The position numbers and the translations under genes are program-made. From positions 53,617,146 to 53,681,145 of the forward strand of contig CM071568.1 of NCBI GenBank assembly GCA_036426205.1: a stretch of DNA of 64,000 bases. The letters run 5' to 3'. The DNA comes from Ascaphus truei (taxonomy: Eukaryota; Chordata; Amphibia; Anura; Ascaphidae). Shown here one piece after another: positions 42,004-53,977 of the stretch. The notes under the pieces were generated by a model. That model worked only from the letters and a program-made list of their open reading frames with translations. It did no database searches and was not told where the DNA came from. Positions within the stretch are counted from its first letter, which is position 1. The number at the start of each line of letters is the position of its first letter.

Positions 42004-43254
42004 TTATACATTTATTTAAAAATATATATGAGCTGACAATGTTTTTAATCTAAAAAAAAAAGATAGTTGATTGTTTTAAATTGTTTCATTGTTTAATGCT
42101 TATTTTCTATTTTGCATGTCTGGAGCTAGGCACAGACAATGTGCAGGAAATCCTCCCCACCCCCACCCCCGGTGCAGGAAATTCTCCCAGCAATACTGCC
42201 AGGTAATACACAGTGCTCCAATCCATGCATAACAAGTCCCTTCCCCACACCCCCAAAAACGTAATGTACAGTAAACCTTTAGTCCTAATATAAAGTGCTG
42301 TACCTCAAGCAATGCCTGATTTGTCTCCTCCAACCCCCCCAAAAGCAGAAGATACAGTACTTTATAAAAATGGACTGTACTGGGATTACGGTATAATAAT
42401 TTTTTCCTATTTCTGTTTTGCATGTGCATGTCTGGATCTGGGCAAAGACAACGTGCAGGAAATTCCCCCCACCTTGGTGCAGGAAACACACCCAGCAATA
42501 CTGCCAGGTAAGACACAGTACTCCAATCCATGCATGTCAAGTCCCTTGAGTCCCCAAAGTCCTAATGCTTATTTTTTAGCATGCACCATGTATGTAATTT
42601 TATTAGAGCTCCTTTTATACACAGAAACAATTTTCCCAATAGAATGTAACATTGTTGTGGCAATACTAACTTGAAAATCTGACACTTAGTATAGCAGCAC
42701 TAATACACACTGGTTGAATAAGTCCTGTTTGAGTAGCCAATTAAAATTAATCAGTGACTCTTAGATCATGCTGAAAACGTGATAGAAGCTGTAATGTACA
42801 GTAGGCATATTGTCTCTTTCTTTACAGACCCAGATCTCCAAGAAGCACCAGCCATTGCGATGAAGAAAAAGACAAGATTATACATTTTGTAGAGGAAGCG
42901 ACATTGTATTTTTGTATTATTATTTTTCCCTTTATTATCCTGTGCAAATAACATTTTTCATTCTTTAAATATACTTTTTGGTGTGTTCATGTTTTTACTG
43001 TCTAGACACTTACATACAGTAGTACTATACCTAAAGTTCTAAAGGCATTAAAATATATAAAAAATGTGTCATTGATATACTGTACACTATACAGTATGTA
43101 CAAAATACTATATAAATCTAGAAACTAAAAGTGTTTTTTACTATTTAGATACACTAACAGCAGTACTGCTGTACTACTGTCTAGCAGATAGAGCATCTAG
43201 TGACTCTGTGAGGAAATGCACTGTATCTTACTGTACAGTAATTTAATTAGGAAA
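42004..43254 (+). other. 3' region of copy A with local duplications
   Basis: A ~150-bp block (TTTTGCATGTCTGGA ... CAATACTGCCAGGTAA) occurs at about 42110-42290 and again at 42417-42570. An AT-rich polyadenylation-like block (GAAGCGACATTGTATTTTTG, then TTTATTATCC) at 42893-42985 recurs at 43373-43460. TACTGTA/TACAGTA words are frequent. Confidence 0.5.
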
Positions 43255-43345
43255 ATAATGACACGCATGCTCAGAAATGTGATGACGCATATGTGTTTCA
43301 ACAAGGTTCCAATTTAACATACACGCATGTGCAGATATATATGAC

Positions 43346-43470
43346 ACGCAATAAATATTTTACATTCGGAAGAAGAGGCGACGTTGTATTTTTCATTTTA
43401 TCTTTATTATACTGTACAAATAAAACATTTAATTCGTTAAAAATACTTTTGTTGTGTGTGTGCAGTATGG
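43346..43470. repeat. Duplicate of the copy-A 3' tail block
   Basis: GAGGCGACGTTGTATTTTTC and the following 80 bases match 42893-42985. The end of copy A may therefore be tandemly duplicated. Confidence 0.45.
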
Positions 43471-43700
43471 AGTCCTGCAGCTCCTGCACGGGCCCCACAT
43501 TACTGTGATGTGCCCCACCGCCCCCGCACATCTGCTTACCTGTTCAGATGTCCGCGCAGGCTTCCAGCAGGTAAGTAAGAGATACTTTTCAACTACCCGG
43601 ATACCCGGCGCCGGGTCCACTCTTCAGCCGCTGGGTCCGGGAAATTTCCAGGTAACTGAAAAGCCGCCGGGTAACGCCAGGTACATCACTAATGCAAAGG
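43471..43700. repeat. TACCCGG-rich repeat, second locus
   Basis: ACTACCCGGATACCCGGCGC and CCGGGTAACGCCAGGTA words mirror the repeat at 1684-2035. The unit appears to have been cut into the CR1 tail that follows. Confidence 0.5.
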
Positions 43701-43714
43701 AATACAACCCGTGA

Positions 43715-44225
43715 AATGTTCGGATAATGGCCACTGCATCTGTATTTATTCAAAGGGCAGTACAAATCACACAGGATCATCCCTTATGGTTGGAGAAAAG
43801 GAGATTTTACCAGCAAGAAAGAAAGGGTTCTTTACAGTAAGGGCAGCTAAAATGTTGAATTCATTACCCATGGAGACTGTAATGTCAGAAAAAATTGATA
43901 TCTTCAAAAAACAGTGGACATCTTCTTAAAAAGGAAAGGTATACAGTTATATAGCAAATAAGTAAATATGGGAAGGATGTTGATTTAGAGAGAAGTATGA
44001 TTGCCAAAATTGGAGTCGGGAATTAATTTATTTTTTCCCCTTATGAAACATCATTGGATAATGTTTCACTGGAGTTTTTTGTTTGCCTTCCTTTTGATCA
44101 AGATACAGTAAATACACATATAGGATAAGTATCTGTCATCTAAATGTAACATGGGTTTAACTCGATGGACATATGTCTTTTTTCAACCTCATCCATTATG
44201 TAATTACAGTATGTAACTATGTTAT
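43715..44225 (+). repeat. CR1-type LINE 3' end, copy 2
   Basis: The peptide frame at 43711-43929 ends with KGFFTVRAAKMLNSLP and then ETVMSEKIDIFKKQW, the C-terminus of CR1-type ORF2. The 3' UTR ends CTCGATGGACATATGTCTTT and TTCAACCTCATCC, as at 24.2-24.6 kb. Confidence 0.8.
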
Positions 44226-44825
44226 TGGTGCTCTTTAATATCTTTATTAATAACATTACAAATGGTCTGGGAGGGAAAGTATATATTTTTGGAGATTACA
44301 CACAGATCTGCAAAAGGGTTGATAGTCAGGGGGGTTAAATGATTATTGATATATCTAAATTACAGGTGTAGCAACTATAATTCAATGCCCTAAAGTGCAA
44401 AAAAATGCACTAGGGTCACAAAAATCCCAAAAAACAGAATACAGGATGAATTCAATGTCAAGTATTATAGAGGAAAGATACCATCCTTCTTTTATAATGA
44501 ATCCTTATTTCAACTGACTTAAAAGTAAGCAACAAAGCAATATGGAAAGTCAACAAGATGCTGAGTTGTATAAGGAGAGATTGCAGCAGAAAGAAATATG
44601 TAGTGATGACACTATATATAGGTCATTGGTAAGAGCTCACCTATATGTTTAGTTCTGGTGACCATATCTCCTGAAGGACGTTAATAAATTAGAGATTGCA
44701 CAAAGAAGGGCTACTAAAATGGTGCATAGACTACACCATAAAACTATTCAGAAAAGATTGAAGAACCTTCATATGTACAGCTTGGAGGAGAGAAGGGAGA
44801 GGGGGTCATGGCTAACTTGGCTTGC
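44226..44825 (+). pseudogene. CR1-type LINE RT/C-terminal fragment
   Basis: Translated pieces give a CR1 order: GCTCACCTATATGTTTAGTT (VRAHLEYCV-like region), then QRRATKMVHRLHH and LKNLHMYSLEERRERG in broken frames. It lies after, not before, the CR1 3' end, so it is a separate or rearranged copy. Confidence 0.7.
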
Positions 44826-44829
44826 CAAA

Positions 44830-45260
44830 CAACTAGATCAATCACTTGCAGGCAATTCAGAAACCTGAGCAGATATGACTCATAAGTGGAACATTAAGCA
44901 AACTTCACTGACTATCATTCAGACAACAATTGAGTTCAAAGTCATCACTACAATTTGTAAGGTACAACATGGCCTGGCACCAACATACATCTCTGAACGC
45001 ATGCCTCCATATCAGGCGGCCAGACAACTAAGATCAACCAACCAAGCAGTGCTCAGTGTTTCTTGATTCAAATTCACCAGGATTGGAAAAAGAGCATTCT
45101 CAGCAGAAGGACCCAGGCTTTGAAACAACCAATCAGGAAAAGTAAAACCTTAAACGTTTTCAAGAAATCACTTAAGACCCATCTCTTCTGTGAAGCATTT
45201 GGGCACCAGTACCAATTGCTCATCACATTAACCCTTGGTTAGTTGGTGCCAAAAAGAATG
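44830..45260 (+). pseudogene. 3' remnant of another L2/CR1-group LINE
   Basis: A 63-codon frame (44875-45066) reads VITTICKVQHGLAPTYISER, and a shifted frame continues with KRAFSAEGPRL and then a region like NTLKTHLF. These match the conserved C-terminal part of ORF2 seen at 33.4-33.7 kb, from a different family. Confidence 0.65.
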
Positions 45261-45639
45261 ATTGATTGATGGATATAAACTTTCAAATAGTTTATATCCA
45301 TTTTACTATGCAGCAATCAGAAAATGGATCTTGTTCAGCCTAACTAGCACAGGCTAAGTATAAAAAGGGAAACAACTGTACTTCACAAAAAAAGAAAAAT
45401 TACTTTCTTACCTTAAAGGCAAAGAGGATCCTGGACTTCTTTCCATCAAGCTGGACTTCAAGTCAAGGATCATTGCTTTGTGGGTCACGAGTTGATTGGA
45501 GCCACAGTTTGATGAGGACGATGAGCCTTCATCCTGACAAGGGTAAGAGATATACCTATTGGGAATTATTGGCTAGTGTTTGTTTTTATTGTATTATAAT
45601 GTGTGTTTTATTTACTTGTGTTATTTGTTATTCAACATA
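45261..45639. other. Unassigned spacer
   Basis: Short palindromic ATAAACTATTTGAAAG-like sequence at 45275-45300, then mixed DNA. No gene. Confidence 0.35.
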
Positions 45640-46680
45640 AATGGCAAAAGTGCTATTAGCCATATTTAGCTAATAGGGCTATTGCCCATTACTGTTTGTG
45701 GTGGTAGTGGGGGGGGGGGGGTGAGGAGGCAGGTTTTTGGGGTAGAAGAGTTGGGTGATGGAGGTAATAGAGTGCCCATTGGTTGCCAATGTGGCTATCG
45801 TTGCCCCCTTTTATGGTATACTGAAGGAAAACACAGTGACATATTTGGCTAATAGGGCTATTTCCCATTTCTGTGTGGTAATAGGGGTAGAGGGGGTGGG
45901 TGAAGGGTGTAATTGCTCTGGGGAGGGTGGTTAGGCCTCACAGGAGGGATTAATCCCTTAACTACCATAATGGTTACTAACTGCTAAGGTAATTAAGGGT
46001 TATTGGTCAATAGCTAGTGTTTTAAATGTTGGTGCCACTGAAGAGGAGTGCGAGGATGAGGATGGTCTTCATCATGGAAGGGGAAAGTACTACTTTTATT
46101 TACTATAGGGTGGCTATCTATTGATTGATTTTGAATGGGCAAAAGTGCTTTTAGCCAGATATGGCTAATAGGGCTTTTGCCTATTACTGTGTGTGGTGTG
46201 TGGGGGCAGAGGTGATGGGTAGCAGGGTGCCCATTGATTGCTAATGTGGCTATCTGTGCCCCCATTGAGGGCAAATATATCCACTGTGACAATCAATGGA
46301 TTAAATGGCTAGTGTTTGTTTTGATTGTATATGAATTTGTATTTTATGTTATTGTAATGAGCAGTACTGTATATTTGAATGGGCAAAAGTGTTATTAGAA
46401 ATATTTGGCTAATAGGGATTTTGCCCCTTCCTGTGTGTGGTGGTGGTGGTATGGGGAGGTTTTTTTGGTGGTAGAGGGGGTGGATGAAGTGTGTAGCTGC
46501 CACAGGGTGGTTGGTTAGGCCACCTTGGGGGGTGGCAGAAGGGGTTAAAACCCCTACCTTAACAGAAGTAACGCTAAGATAATAAGGGATTAACCCCTGG
46601 CTATCCAATAGGGAGGCATCCACCCTGGGGCAACTACACCCTTCACCCACCCCCTCTACCACCAACAAATCAGGTACTCA
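45640..46680 (+). repeat. Low-copy tandem array with GGCTAATAGGGCT-type units
   Basis: The word TTAGCCATATTTAGCTAATA or its variants starts units at about 45655, 45840, 46152 and 46395, followed each time by TTGCCCATTACTGTG-like and GGTGGTAG-like words. Unit length varies (about 185-310 bp). A related single copy lies at 13566-13760 on the other strand. Confidence 0.7.
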
Positions 46681-46759
46681 TGTTTAAGCCCTTCATTACC
46701 TTAGTCAACCTGATAAGGAAACTCCGTTTTTAGTTAATGAATTTTTTTTAGTACTGTAC

Positions 46760-47010
46760 ATAGTATTGATGCATGGGGTTTCTGAAGGTGAACCACATTA
46801 CTTAGAGATCCAGGGACCCCTGCTTCCCAAGGTAGAGGCCTGGGTATGGGGTGCAGGTTTCTCCTGCAAGTTTAAATGTCCCGGTCACGTGACACGGGAC
46901 ATTTAAATTTGCAGCAGATGCTGGCATCCGATAAAATGAAAGTATGTGGTTTCGCTCTGGAGACCACCTGCTTTAATACTATGTACTAAAAATAAAAACA
47001 AAAACTTTGT
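46760..47010. repeat. Dispersed repeat family, copy 3
   Basis: It has AGGGACCCCTGCTTCCCAAG, an internal palindrome AAATGTCCCGGTCACGTGAC with ACACGGGACATTT, and CTCTGGAGACCACC. These are the family words of the 12.5- and 18.9-kb copies. Confidence 0.55.
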
Positions 47011-47265
47011 GATTGCCTGTGAGAGCTGTGCAGGGAGATGCAAAGAGAGGGATGCTTCTCTCTGCTCTCATTGCGCAGCTCTTCCAAACTGATGCGGCTC
47101 TATAGGATTAGCGCAGTGGGAGTCCCATTCAGAATCAGGAACCCCCTCTGTGTTAATCCTCGTGGAAATTCACCCTGTGCTGTGCTTGTCTGCAATTACG
47201 CCGCACTTGGACCACGGTACACCCACATCAAGTGACGTGCAGGGTGCAGGTGATTCGTGGCCCAT
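47011..47265. other. Short spacer with MITE-like words
   Basis: AGGATTAGCGCAGTGGGAGT and TGTGTTAATCCTC resemble internal words of the palindromic MITEs at 29.5 and 50.3 kb, so this may be an eroded fragment. Confidence 0.35.
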
Positions 47266-47690
47266 CTGTACTGCACCGACACACTTTATTCGAGCAAATA
47301 CCCAGTATGTACCTGGCAGATACCTGGAATGCGCCGCTCCTCACCTCTGACAAGCCCCGTTGCGTTTGCCTTCCCAGCCTGGGTTCATGCCTGGCTGACG
47401 GGCGGCTGATCTGTTAAATGATAATGATTAGGATTTAATAGGCTGCAATGCTTCGCGTGTCTACCAGATGGCATAAATTCATGAATTGTAATGCAGTATA
47501 TATATATAAATATATATATACTGTGCAGTATTGCAGCCAGCGGGAATAAAATGCTTCAATCCCTGCCTGGAAAATAACCCAATGCACTCGGGCAGAAAAC
47601 AGTCACAAACCTCAATACACCCGGGTATACCCGAATTCGTGGGACTAGCCGAGCTCGAATAAAGTGTGTCGCCAGTGTATATGTCAGGGA
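47266..47690. mobile_element. MITE with ACACACTTTATTCGAGC inverted ends, copy 2
   Basis: ACACACTTTATTCGAGC (47278-47294) and its exact complement at 47651-47667 form the inner ends. The outer right end reads CACTGGCG on the minus strand, like CACTG-type termini of Chapaev/EnSpm-like elements. The core includes an AT microsatellite at 47496-47520. There is no transposase. Confidence 0.65.
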
Positions 47691-48780
47691 TGTTCCAGAC
47701 ACAATTGTTTCCCGACTTGAATATTTGTTATTACTTCTACATTGTTTGATATTACCAAATCCAGTAATATCCCTCCCCTTGTTGGTTCCTCAATAATTTG
47801 AGTAATGTAATGGTCTTTTAGCACTCCCAAATACCTGTTTCCTTTAGTTTTCATGCTAATCTCATTGCTCCAGTCTATGTCCAGATCATTTAAATCTATC
47901 TCACAGATATTTAGTTGTTTATAACATACAGTATCCTTACACAAAAAAATTCTGTACTTTAACCTTTACTGCTAATTCCTATCTACAAGGTCTCTACATT
48001 TTCATAATTTCCTTCATAACATTTCCCATTACAATAGGTTTTAAACCCACTTTAACATATAAACATACTCTAGCACCTCTTTTTTTGCTCGACCCCTCCG
48101 AAAAAAAGAATAATCCTCTATATTAACTACCCAGTAATGAGTTTCATCCCATCATGTTTCAGTAATGCTTATGATATCATACTGCTTCCTTGTAGCTATT
48201 AATAAAAGCTTCCCCATTTTATCGGTCAGGCTTCTTGATTAGCAAGAATGCATTTAAGGGTTTTTTTCCCCAGTCTGTACTATTGTTATCTTATCTGCTC
48301 ATGACTTTCTTCTCCAACTGAAGTTTCCTAGTATTACTGTATCTTTACTTAATGTTGGTTCTTCCCTGCTTGCCAAACTCCCACTTCTCCCCATTACGTC
48401 ATATCTATTCTGCCTAGTTCATTACCTCTTGCTTGCCCTCCCCTCTCCTTCCAATTTTAAAATCTGCACCAACATTTTTAAAATCTTCCCCCTAGAACAA
48501 ATGATCCCTCTTCGGTGAAGTCAATTCCATCCCTACCATAAAGATAGCACCTCTCAGAAAAAGATTCACAATGTTCTAAAAACCTCAAACCCTCCTTCCT
48601 ACACAACTTTTTTCAGCCCTGCATTAACCTCCCTAATCGCCAACTGTTTCCTTGGTGTTTCGCATGACACTTGTAGTATTTGTGTAAAGACTACCTTGGA
48701 GGTCCTTGACTTAAGCTTGCGGCCACATGATTATATATTTGATCTCAATGAAGGGAGAGGTCTATTAAAATACTTTGATA
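47691..48780 (-). pseudogene. CR1-type LINE 5' half (ORF1 end and endonuclease), minus strand
   Basis: On the minus strand a CR1 order is seen: a decayed segment reading FSERCYLYGRDGI-like (about 48560-48500), an endonuclease middle with ITETWWDE-like and RGRAKKRGARVCLYVK-like sequence (about 48170-48060), and an open stretch at 47944-47684 with NRYLGVLKDHYITQIIEEPT and LLDLVISNNVEVI. The last matches the endonuclease end EPTRGxxxLDLVxxN. Many frameshifts are present. It stops at the MITE. Confidence 0.75.
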
Positions 48781-50286
48781 GCATCTTATATTTATTTTCA
48801 CTGTTGATATATTATGATTTAAAGAAGAAGCTCACTTGATCTAGACAGCAGAACTCCCAAATCATCCTGATCTTCCATAAAGATGCACAACACAAATAGT
48901 CTTTGTTAACTTTACAACACTTTATCATTAGAAAATGTCGCTGTTTTGTAAGAATATTTTATCAAAAGAGAAGTCTCTTTTGTGCTTTAAAGAGAAGTAC
49001 CACATTGTTTTCTATAATTTAAAATTATCTGATCACTGGTTTTGGAATAGCCGTGTGAACCAAAAAGAATATCTGCTCAGTTGGTTATTACTACATGCTG
49101 TATCTCTCATGATACCACCTTTCACCATTTGTGTGTACTGTGTATGTACTTTTGTAGTAAATATGAAAACACCCTTATAAATTAAGTCTTACACATATTC
49201 CTGAAGCCTGTCTTGTCAAAAATTCAGTTACCATTAAAAGTGCAAATGTTGTACAAAGAGAGTCTCACAACACTACATGACATTATCCCTACTCTTCCCA
49301 ATCATTGATGTAAAAATTCTTTAGAAAATACAATTGAATACAATTACATAACCATAGTTTCCACTTTATGGTTTTGACTTTCAGTTGGTAAAAATGTTAA
49401 AACTAAATATGCATATTTAAACAACAAAATCTGTAGGAACTCTCCAAAAGAAAGCAAATCAAACAGTTAAAAATGCGTTACTTGATAAAACTTTTCATTA
49501 CAGAAGTTGAAATGTTTTTTAATAAAATTTGAACTAGGGTCAGATATGGCAAAATAGTTAAGAATTCTGAGAAACATTGCTTTTTAAAATAACACAATGA
49601 AGTATGTGCAGTGACCTTCTGAGTAAAACTGTGGAAAAGGTTCAATTCAAGTTTCCCCCCCAGATTCTATGAAATTATATCTTAAACAGAGGGCATTGGA
49701 GCATTAAAAAGAGAATGAAATTGGATGACCTGAATTACCTTTTCCTCTTTTTCCAAATGTTCTATTCTATTGCATGACATTGGTTTGTACCAAATAATGT
49801 TAAGAAGAACTATTGTTATCCACAAAAGGTCATGACCCTATTTTTACATTGTTCTTAGCTAATAAGAAGGCAATCGTTTACCATTTAGGCACACAAAATT
49901 AGTAGAAGTATTGTAAATAACACAGTATTGCCAATTTTTCATTGTTTTTCATTAACAATGAGCATACAATGACACAAAGAAACAAAAAGAGAGATGGATG
50001 TAATGTGAAGAGCATTGGTAACAAGTTCAAAGTTTGATTGATATATATCATGTACGGTACAGCAGAGATTTGTACAAAATATAAAGATATATTCTGACTT
50101 TTGTTTGGGCAAAATAGCCATAATAGCCAGAAAAGAGATGGCAAAAAATAGATGTACTGGTAATAATGAATCAGAAAAATAAAAGCTAAGGTAACAATGT
50201 AACATACGGCAACCTGGATAATATAAGAACACTGCCATTTAAAGTAAGAATGCGTGTCATGGGCAAAATAGGACAATTAACATACT
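48781..50286. other. AT-rich intergenic DNA
   Basis: Several frames of 80-125 codons occur (for example 48935-49180 plus, 49899-50276 minus) but none has family features. They are expected from composition. Confidence 0.5.
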
Positions 50287-50287
50287 G

Positions 50288-50636
50288 TAGTGCCGACGAG
50301 TATTCTAAAACCAATCTGAGGCAATCACCAACAAGACCCAGATACATACTGGGTACATGCTGAAAACATGCTGGGTACATGTTGCAACATTTCTGCAGAC
50401 AGACTAATGGCCCTTCGGATTAATAGCGGGGGTCCTTGGCAGTTCCATTCAAACTGAATGGGACTGCCAGGTACCCCTGCTGTGTTAATCCGATGGACCA
50501 TTAGTCTCTGCAGAAATGTCACTGAAATGTTTGCAGCATGTATGCAGCACGTACCTGGATCTTGTTGGTTAAAGCCCCAGATTTTCCAAGGCAAGTTTAA
50601 GGCAAATTTTAGAATACTTGTTGGGGCACCTGTAGA
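50288..50636. mobile_element. Palindromic MITE, copy 2
   Basis: It shares GAGTATTCTAAAAC ends and the AATGGCCCTTCGGATTAATA / TTAATCCGATGGACCATTAG central palindrome with the 29.5-kb copy. CTGTAG lies just outside both ends (about 50285-50290 and 50628-50634), a possible 6-bp target duplication. Confidence 0.7.
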
Positions 50637-52394
50637 CAGAATTTTAAAAATCAGTTTGTCAAAAAGCTCAACACATTATTGGGTAGAAATGGTATGTTGC
50701 AGGTTAATTAATTTTTTGAAACATGTAAGCCTTCAGGACCACGTACTGTAGATCATATCTTTAGCTCTGTGTTACATTAGAGGAATGTAATCCTTACCTG
50801 CAAGCAAAATAATTACAGAGTTCTAAAGGAAAATCACTTAAAGTTAATAAGCAAAGTATGAGACCTAAAAGGGTATGTACAGATGTAGCAAGACTTACTA
50901 TTTTTGGAGCCACGCAAAACCAAGTGTAAATCCCCGGCACTTATCTGCAACTTGTAGCCCCATGACCACTACTGCGCCCCTGCTGCACAAATGGAGCTTA
51001 GCAGCGGTGTCAGTACTTTGCAGTAATGATAGGCAGTGCTAGTGTGTGTCTCTAATCTAAATGCAATGTAACCCACTCCTTCTCCCATTCATTTCATACA
51101 GTATATTATAATTTTCCATGTAAAAAAAATATATAAAGAAAATAACTTATAATTGTGAGATCATTATTTATTATTATTAATAATAATAGTAATAAAGAAA
51201 TAGATGCATGAATCATACTATGTAGAACGCATACTAGCAATAAACTGTGTGTGCGTGTTCTATGGAGCCTGTATGGACTGCATATGTTGGTCATTGAATT
51301 TCTGTGCATGCGTATACTACCGGTACGTGCACTGTATGTAAAGCATGCACATTACAGGTATTACAAATTGAATGAAACACACACATTATCTTATTTATCC
51401 ATTATAGTTCATTCCGAATAGCAGCCTTGACCAAAGAAATTAACAAAGAAACTAGCATTAGAATAATGCAGATGTACAAGAAGGACTTCATAACAATGGA
51501 AATCCAATGGTGGATTCGGCAAGGGGGCATTCAAGTTATACAGTGGCGGCCGACCTGAGTCTAAGTCGGCTAGATCCGCGGCTCTCAGATTATCCCGGTT
51601 AGGTGCGGTTTTTTTTCCGCCTGGAGTGAATTGCGTTATTTTAGCGCTTGTGATATTAGCATTTTATTCTCGCTGTCTGCAATACTGCAATGCCTGTAAA
51701 AACTCAGGGTGGCGTTTGCGATCTGTTGTCTTGGAAGTCTAATACCTACGCGGTTCAACCTACGTCAGTACACAGTCTGTGTGTGCGCGCGCAGTAATTG
51801 TAAATTTGCATATTTAAAGTATACATGCATTTGCAGTGCTATGCTGCTGTACAGTATGTCTCATTTGAAAATTGGTGAAATGCATAGGTGTGTACAGTAC
51901 TGTAACAGTGTCACATTTCGGCATATACAGCGCTCTCCCCTCGCTCGGACACACACAGGATCATTTACTGCACTGCAGGGTATTTCAACTTCTTATCTTC
52001 TCTACAATGCAGTACATCTCTCCCACACCATTCCTTTGAACATGTGTCTGGTTTCAATCACATTCCTGCTTGACAGCAGGTGATTATTACGCATGCGCCT
52101 GTTACTTCGCCCACCACTGCTTGCTTGCTTGAGTGAGTGACCAAAAAAAATTTAATTTTTTTTTTTATTCTAATTTTTTTCCTCCACAAGCCTGCATAAA
52201 CCATCTTACTGTATTACGATATTCAATCTGTGCTGTAGCTTTTGACTGCGATCCTGTGCGTTTGACTGCACATGGTTGATTTGTGTGCTTTTTACGTACT
52301 GTATTTGGGGGTGTATTATTATGATGAACTGCCTTTTGAAATTAAAGTATGTTATTATCTGTGAACTTCATGCAGCTGTACCCTGTAGCCCCCT
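50637..52394. other. Mixed intergenic DNA rich in TACAGTA words
   Basis: No gene is supported. GC-rich words at 51540-51720 and an ACGCATGCGCCTG (NRF1-like) at 52090 hint at eroded transposon promoters. (AAT)n-like sequence lies at 51165-51200. Confidence 0.4.
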
Positions 52395-52424
52395 CCCCCA
52401 CGAACACATACAAGGCTAGCTCAA

Positions 52425-52638
52425 GGATTTGAAATTCCACGGAGTTGTTAATTTTCTGAATCTTGACATTGTGTTCTTAATCCTTCCATAGCCAAGCTAC
52501 AAAGCCTCACTGCGCCTGCGGGTAATCCTTTTTGAGATGGGAGATGGATGCTTTCTGCGCATGACTCACCCAACCCTCCCCCTCCACAGAGTCGTTAATT
52601 TTCTGAATCTTGACATTGTGTTCTTAATCCGTCTATAG
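52425..52638. repeat. ~135-bp tandem repeat, left of the PLE insertion
   Basis: GTTAATTTTCTGAATCTTGA followed by CATTGTGTTCTTAATCC occurs at 52446 and 52590. Between them is CTACAAAGCCTCACTGCGCC with GTAATCCTTTTTGAGATGGG. The same series resumes at 56334, so the PLE split the array. Confidence 0.8.
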
Positions 52639-53330
52639 TGGTAAAGTGAAATAAGGCGCAAACAAATAAAAAGTGAACACTAATAATAAGTGACTAATCA
52701 AAATCTTAAATAGGTGATAATGTGATAAAATTTAAATGAATACAGCTTCACCCCCTGCTCTGGAACCCACTGGAAGGGGTAGTCTTCACTCTTCCCCCAC
52801 AGTAACAGCAAAACACACAAAATCCACGGGGAGCATGGGGAGGAAACAAAAATAAATTTAAGTGCAGCAAAAAAAGGCAACGTGGAAAAAAGCCTTCAAA
52901 TGACTTGGCTCTAATGAATTAACTACTTACAAGATGTAAGAGTCAAATAGGCAGGGTTGACTCAAACAGTCACAGGTAAGTGGATGATGCAGTTGTCATC
53001 AGAGTGGATCGGGTCCCCAGGATCACGTACCCCAATGTTGAGAGAAAAACTGGCATAGCACAGATCACTCGAGATAAAATAGCTTTATAACAATAAAATA
53101 TTATACTCACATTCTAACAATAAAATACGGGCATATCACACTGCATTAGTGTAGGAAGATTTTAGCCAGCTGGCTCACCGTCCTGCAACGTTCCCCCACT
53201 CCTCTGCCTCAGCCCCCGGTCAGCTGTTACACTGCTCCGACTGGCGTCTGACGTCACTTCTGGGTTCGTCGCGCGGTGAGTGCTGGATCTTCCTGCAACT
53301 TCTCTGCTGTATGCTCCGGTCTGAATGAAA

Positions 53331-53392
53331 ACTCCCACTCTACGCGTTTCAAAAGCAACTGCTTTCTTCCTCAGGAGTGTGGAGCCTTGTGA
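53331..53392 (-). ncRNA. Hammerhead ribozyme motif of the PLE
   Basis: On the minus strand: core CTGAGGA (53368-53374, allowed as CTGANGA), stem II with AAAGC/GCTTT around AGTT (53351-53367), GAAA (53347-53350), self-complementary ACGCGT as stem III (53342-53347), and A53341 as the base before cleavage (GUA, an allowed NUH triplet). Stem I pairs 53375-53379 with 53336-53340 in five pairs. It lies ~590 bases beyond the ORF stop. HHRs of this form are known from PLEs, where they process element RNA. Confidence 0.75.
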
Positions 53393-53977
53393 CACATTGC
53401 ATGCTTTTATATCTTGGTGATCTGATTAATCAACAGGTGTAAACCATTTCTTAAAGTGCTACTGGTGTGGCTAGTACAGATACAATTGCTCATATACAAA
53501 CATGGGGTTAAAATCTTGATAAACACATCTTTTGTAAGGGGATACTTGGTAAACGGGATAGGGAATGAATCTTGTTATGAGAATATAAATTTAAATATAA
53601 AATATAAGTGGTGGTACATGCTATAAATTCAAACATATTTAACTCACTGATATCACTGGGTATATATACACGATCTGCAATATGCATGATCTACAATGGC
53701 AGACAATTTATACAAATTAATTATAAAATTATGACAAACTTGCAAATGCATTTTAACAAATTAATTATAAAATCCTAAAAACCTACAATTGGATGATGAT
53801 GAAATGTAAATGATCATGGAGGTAATATAACACTTACTACCATACAAAGACACTTACTACCATACAAAGAAACCTAAAGTGCACAGATAATAATGGCTAT
53901 TGGATAGATACTGAGGAAATTGGATGAAAAAACTCCTAAAATGGGGGAGACAAAATCCACATTAGAAACAGATACAA

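Larger units (their letters stand above)
38560..43345 (-). mobile_element. Two-gene DD34E transposon, copy A
   Basis: A minus-strand five-exon transposase (38732-40411) and a plus-strand accessory gene (40696-42003) diverge from a 284-bp spacer. The right flank at about 43255-43345 (GACGCATATGTGTTTCAACA) matches 61185-61250 next to copy B, so the element extends at least that far. I could not find terminal inverted repeats, so the borders are approximate. Confidence 0.6.

Noticed and set aside
49899..50276. 125-codon hydrophobic frame resembling a membrane protein
   Set aside because: Phe/Leu/Ile/Tyr richness is what AT-rich DNA gives, and there is no homologous motif.
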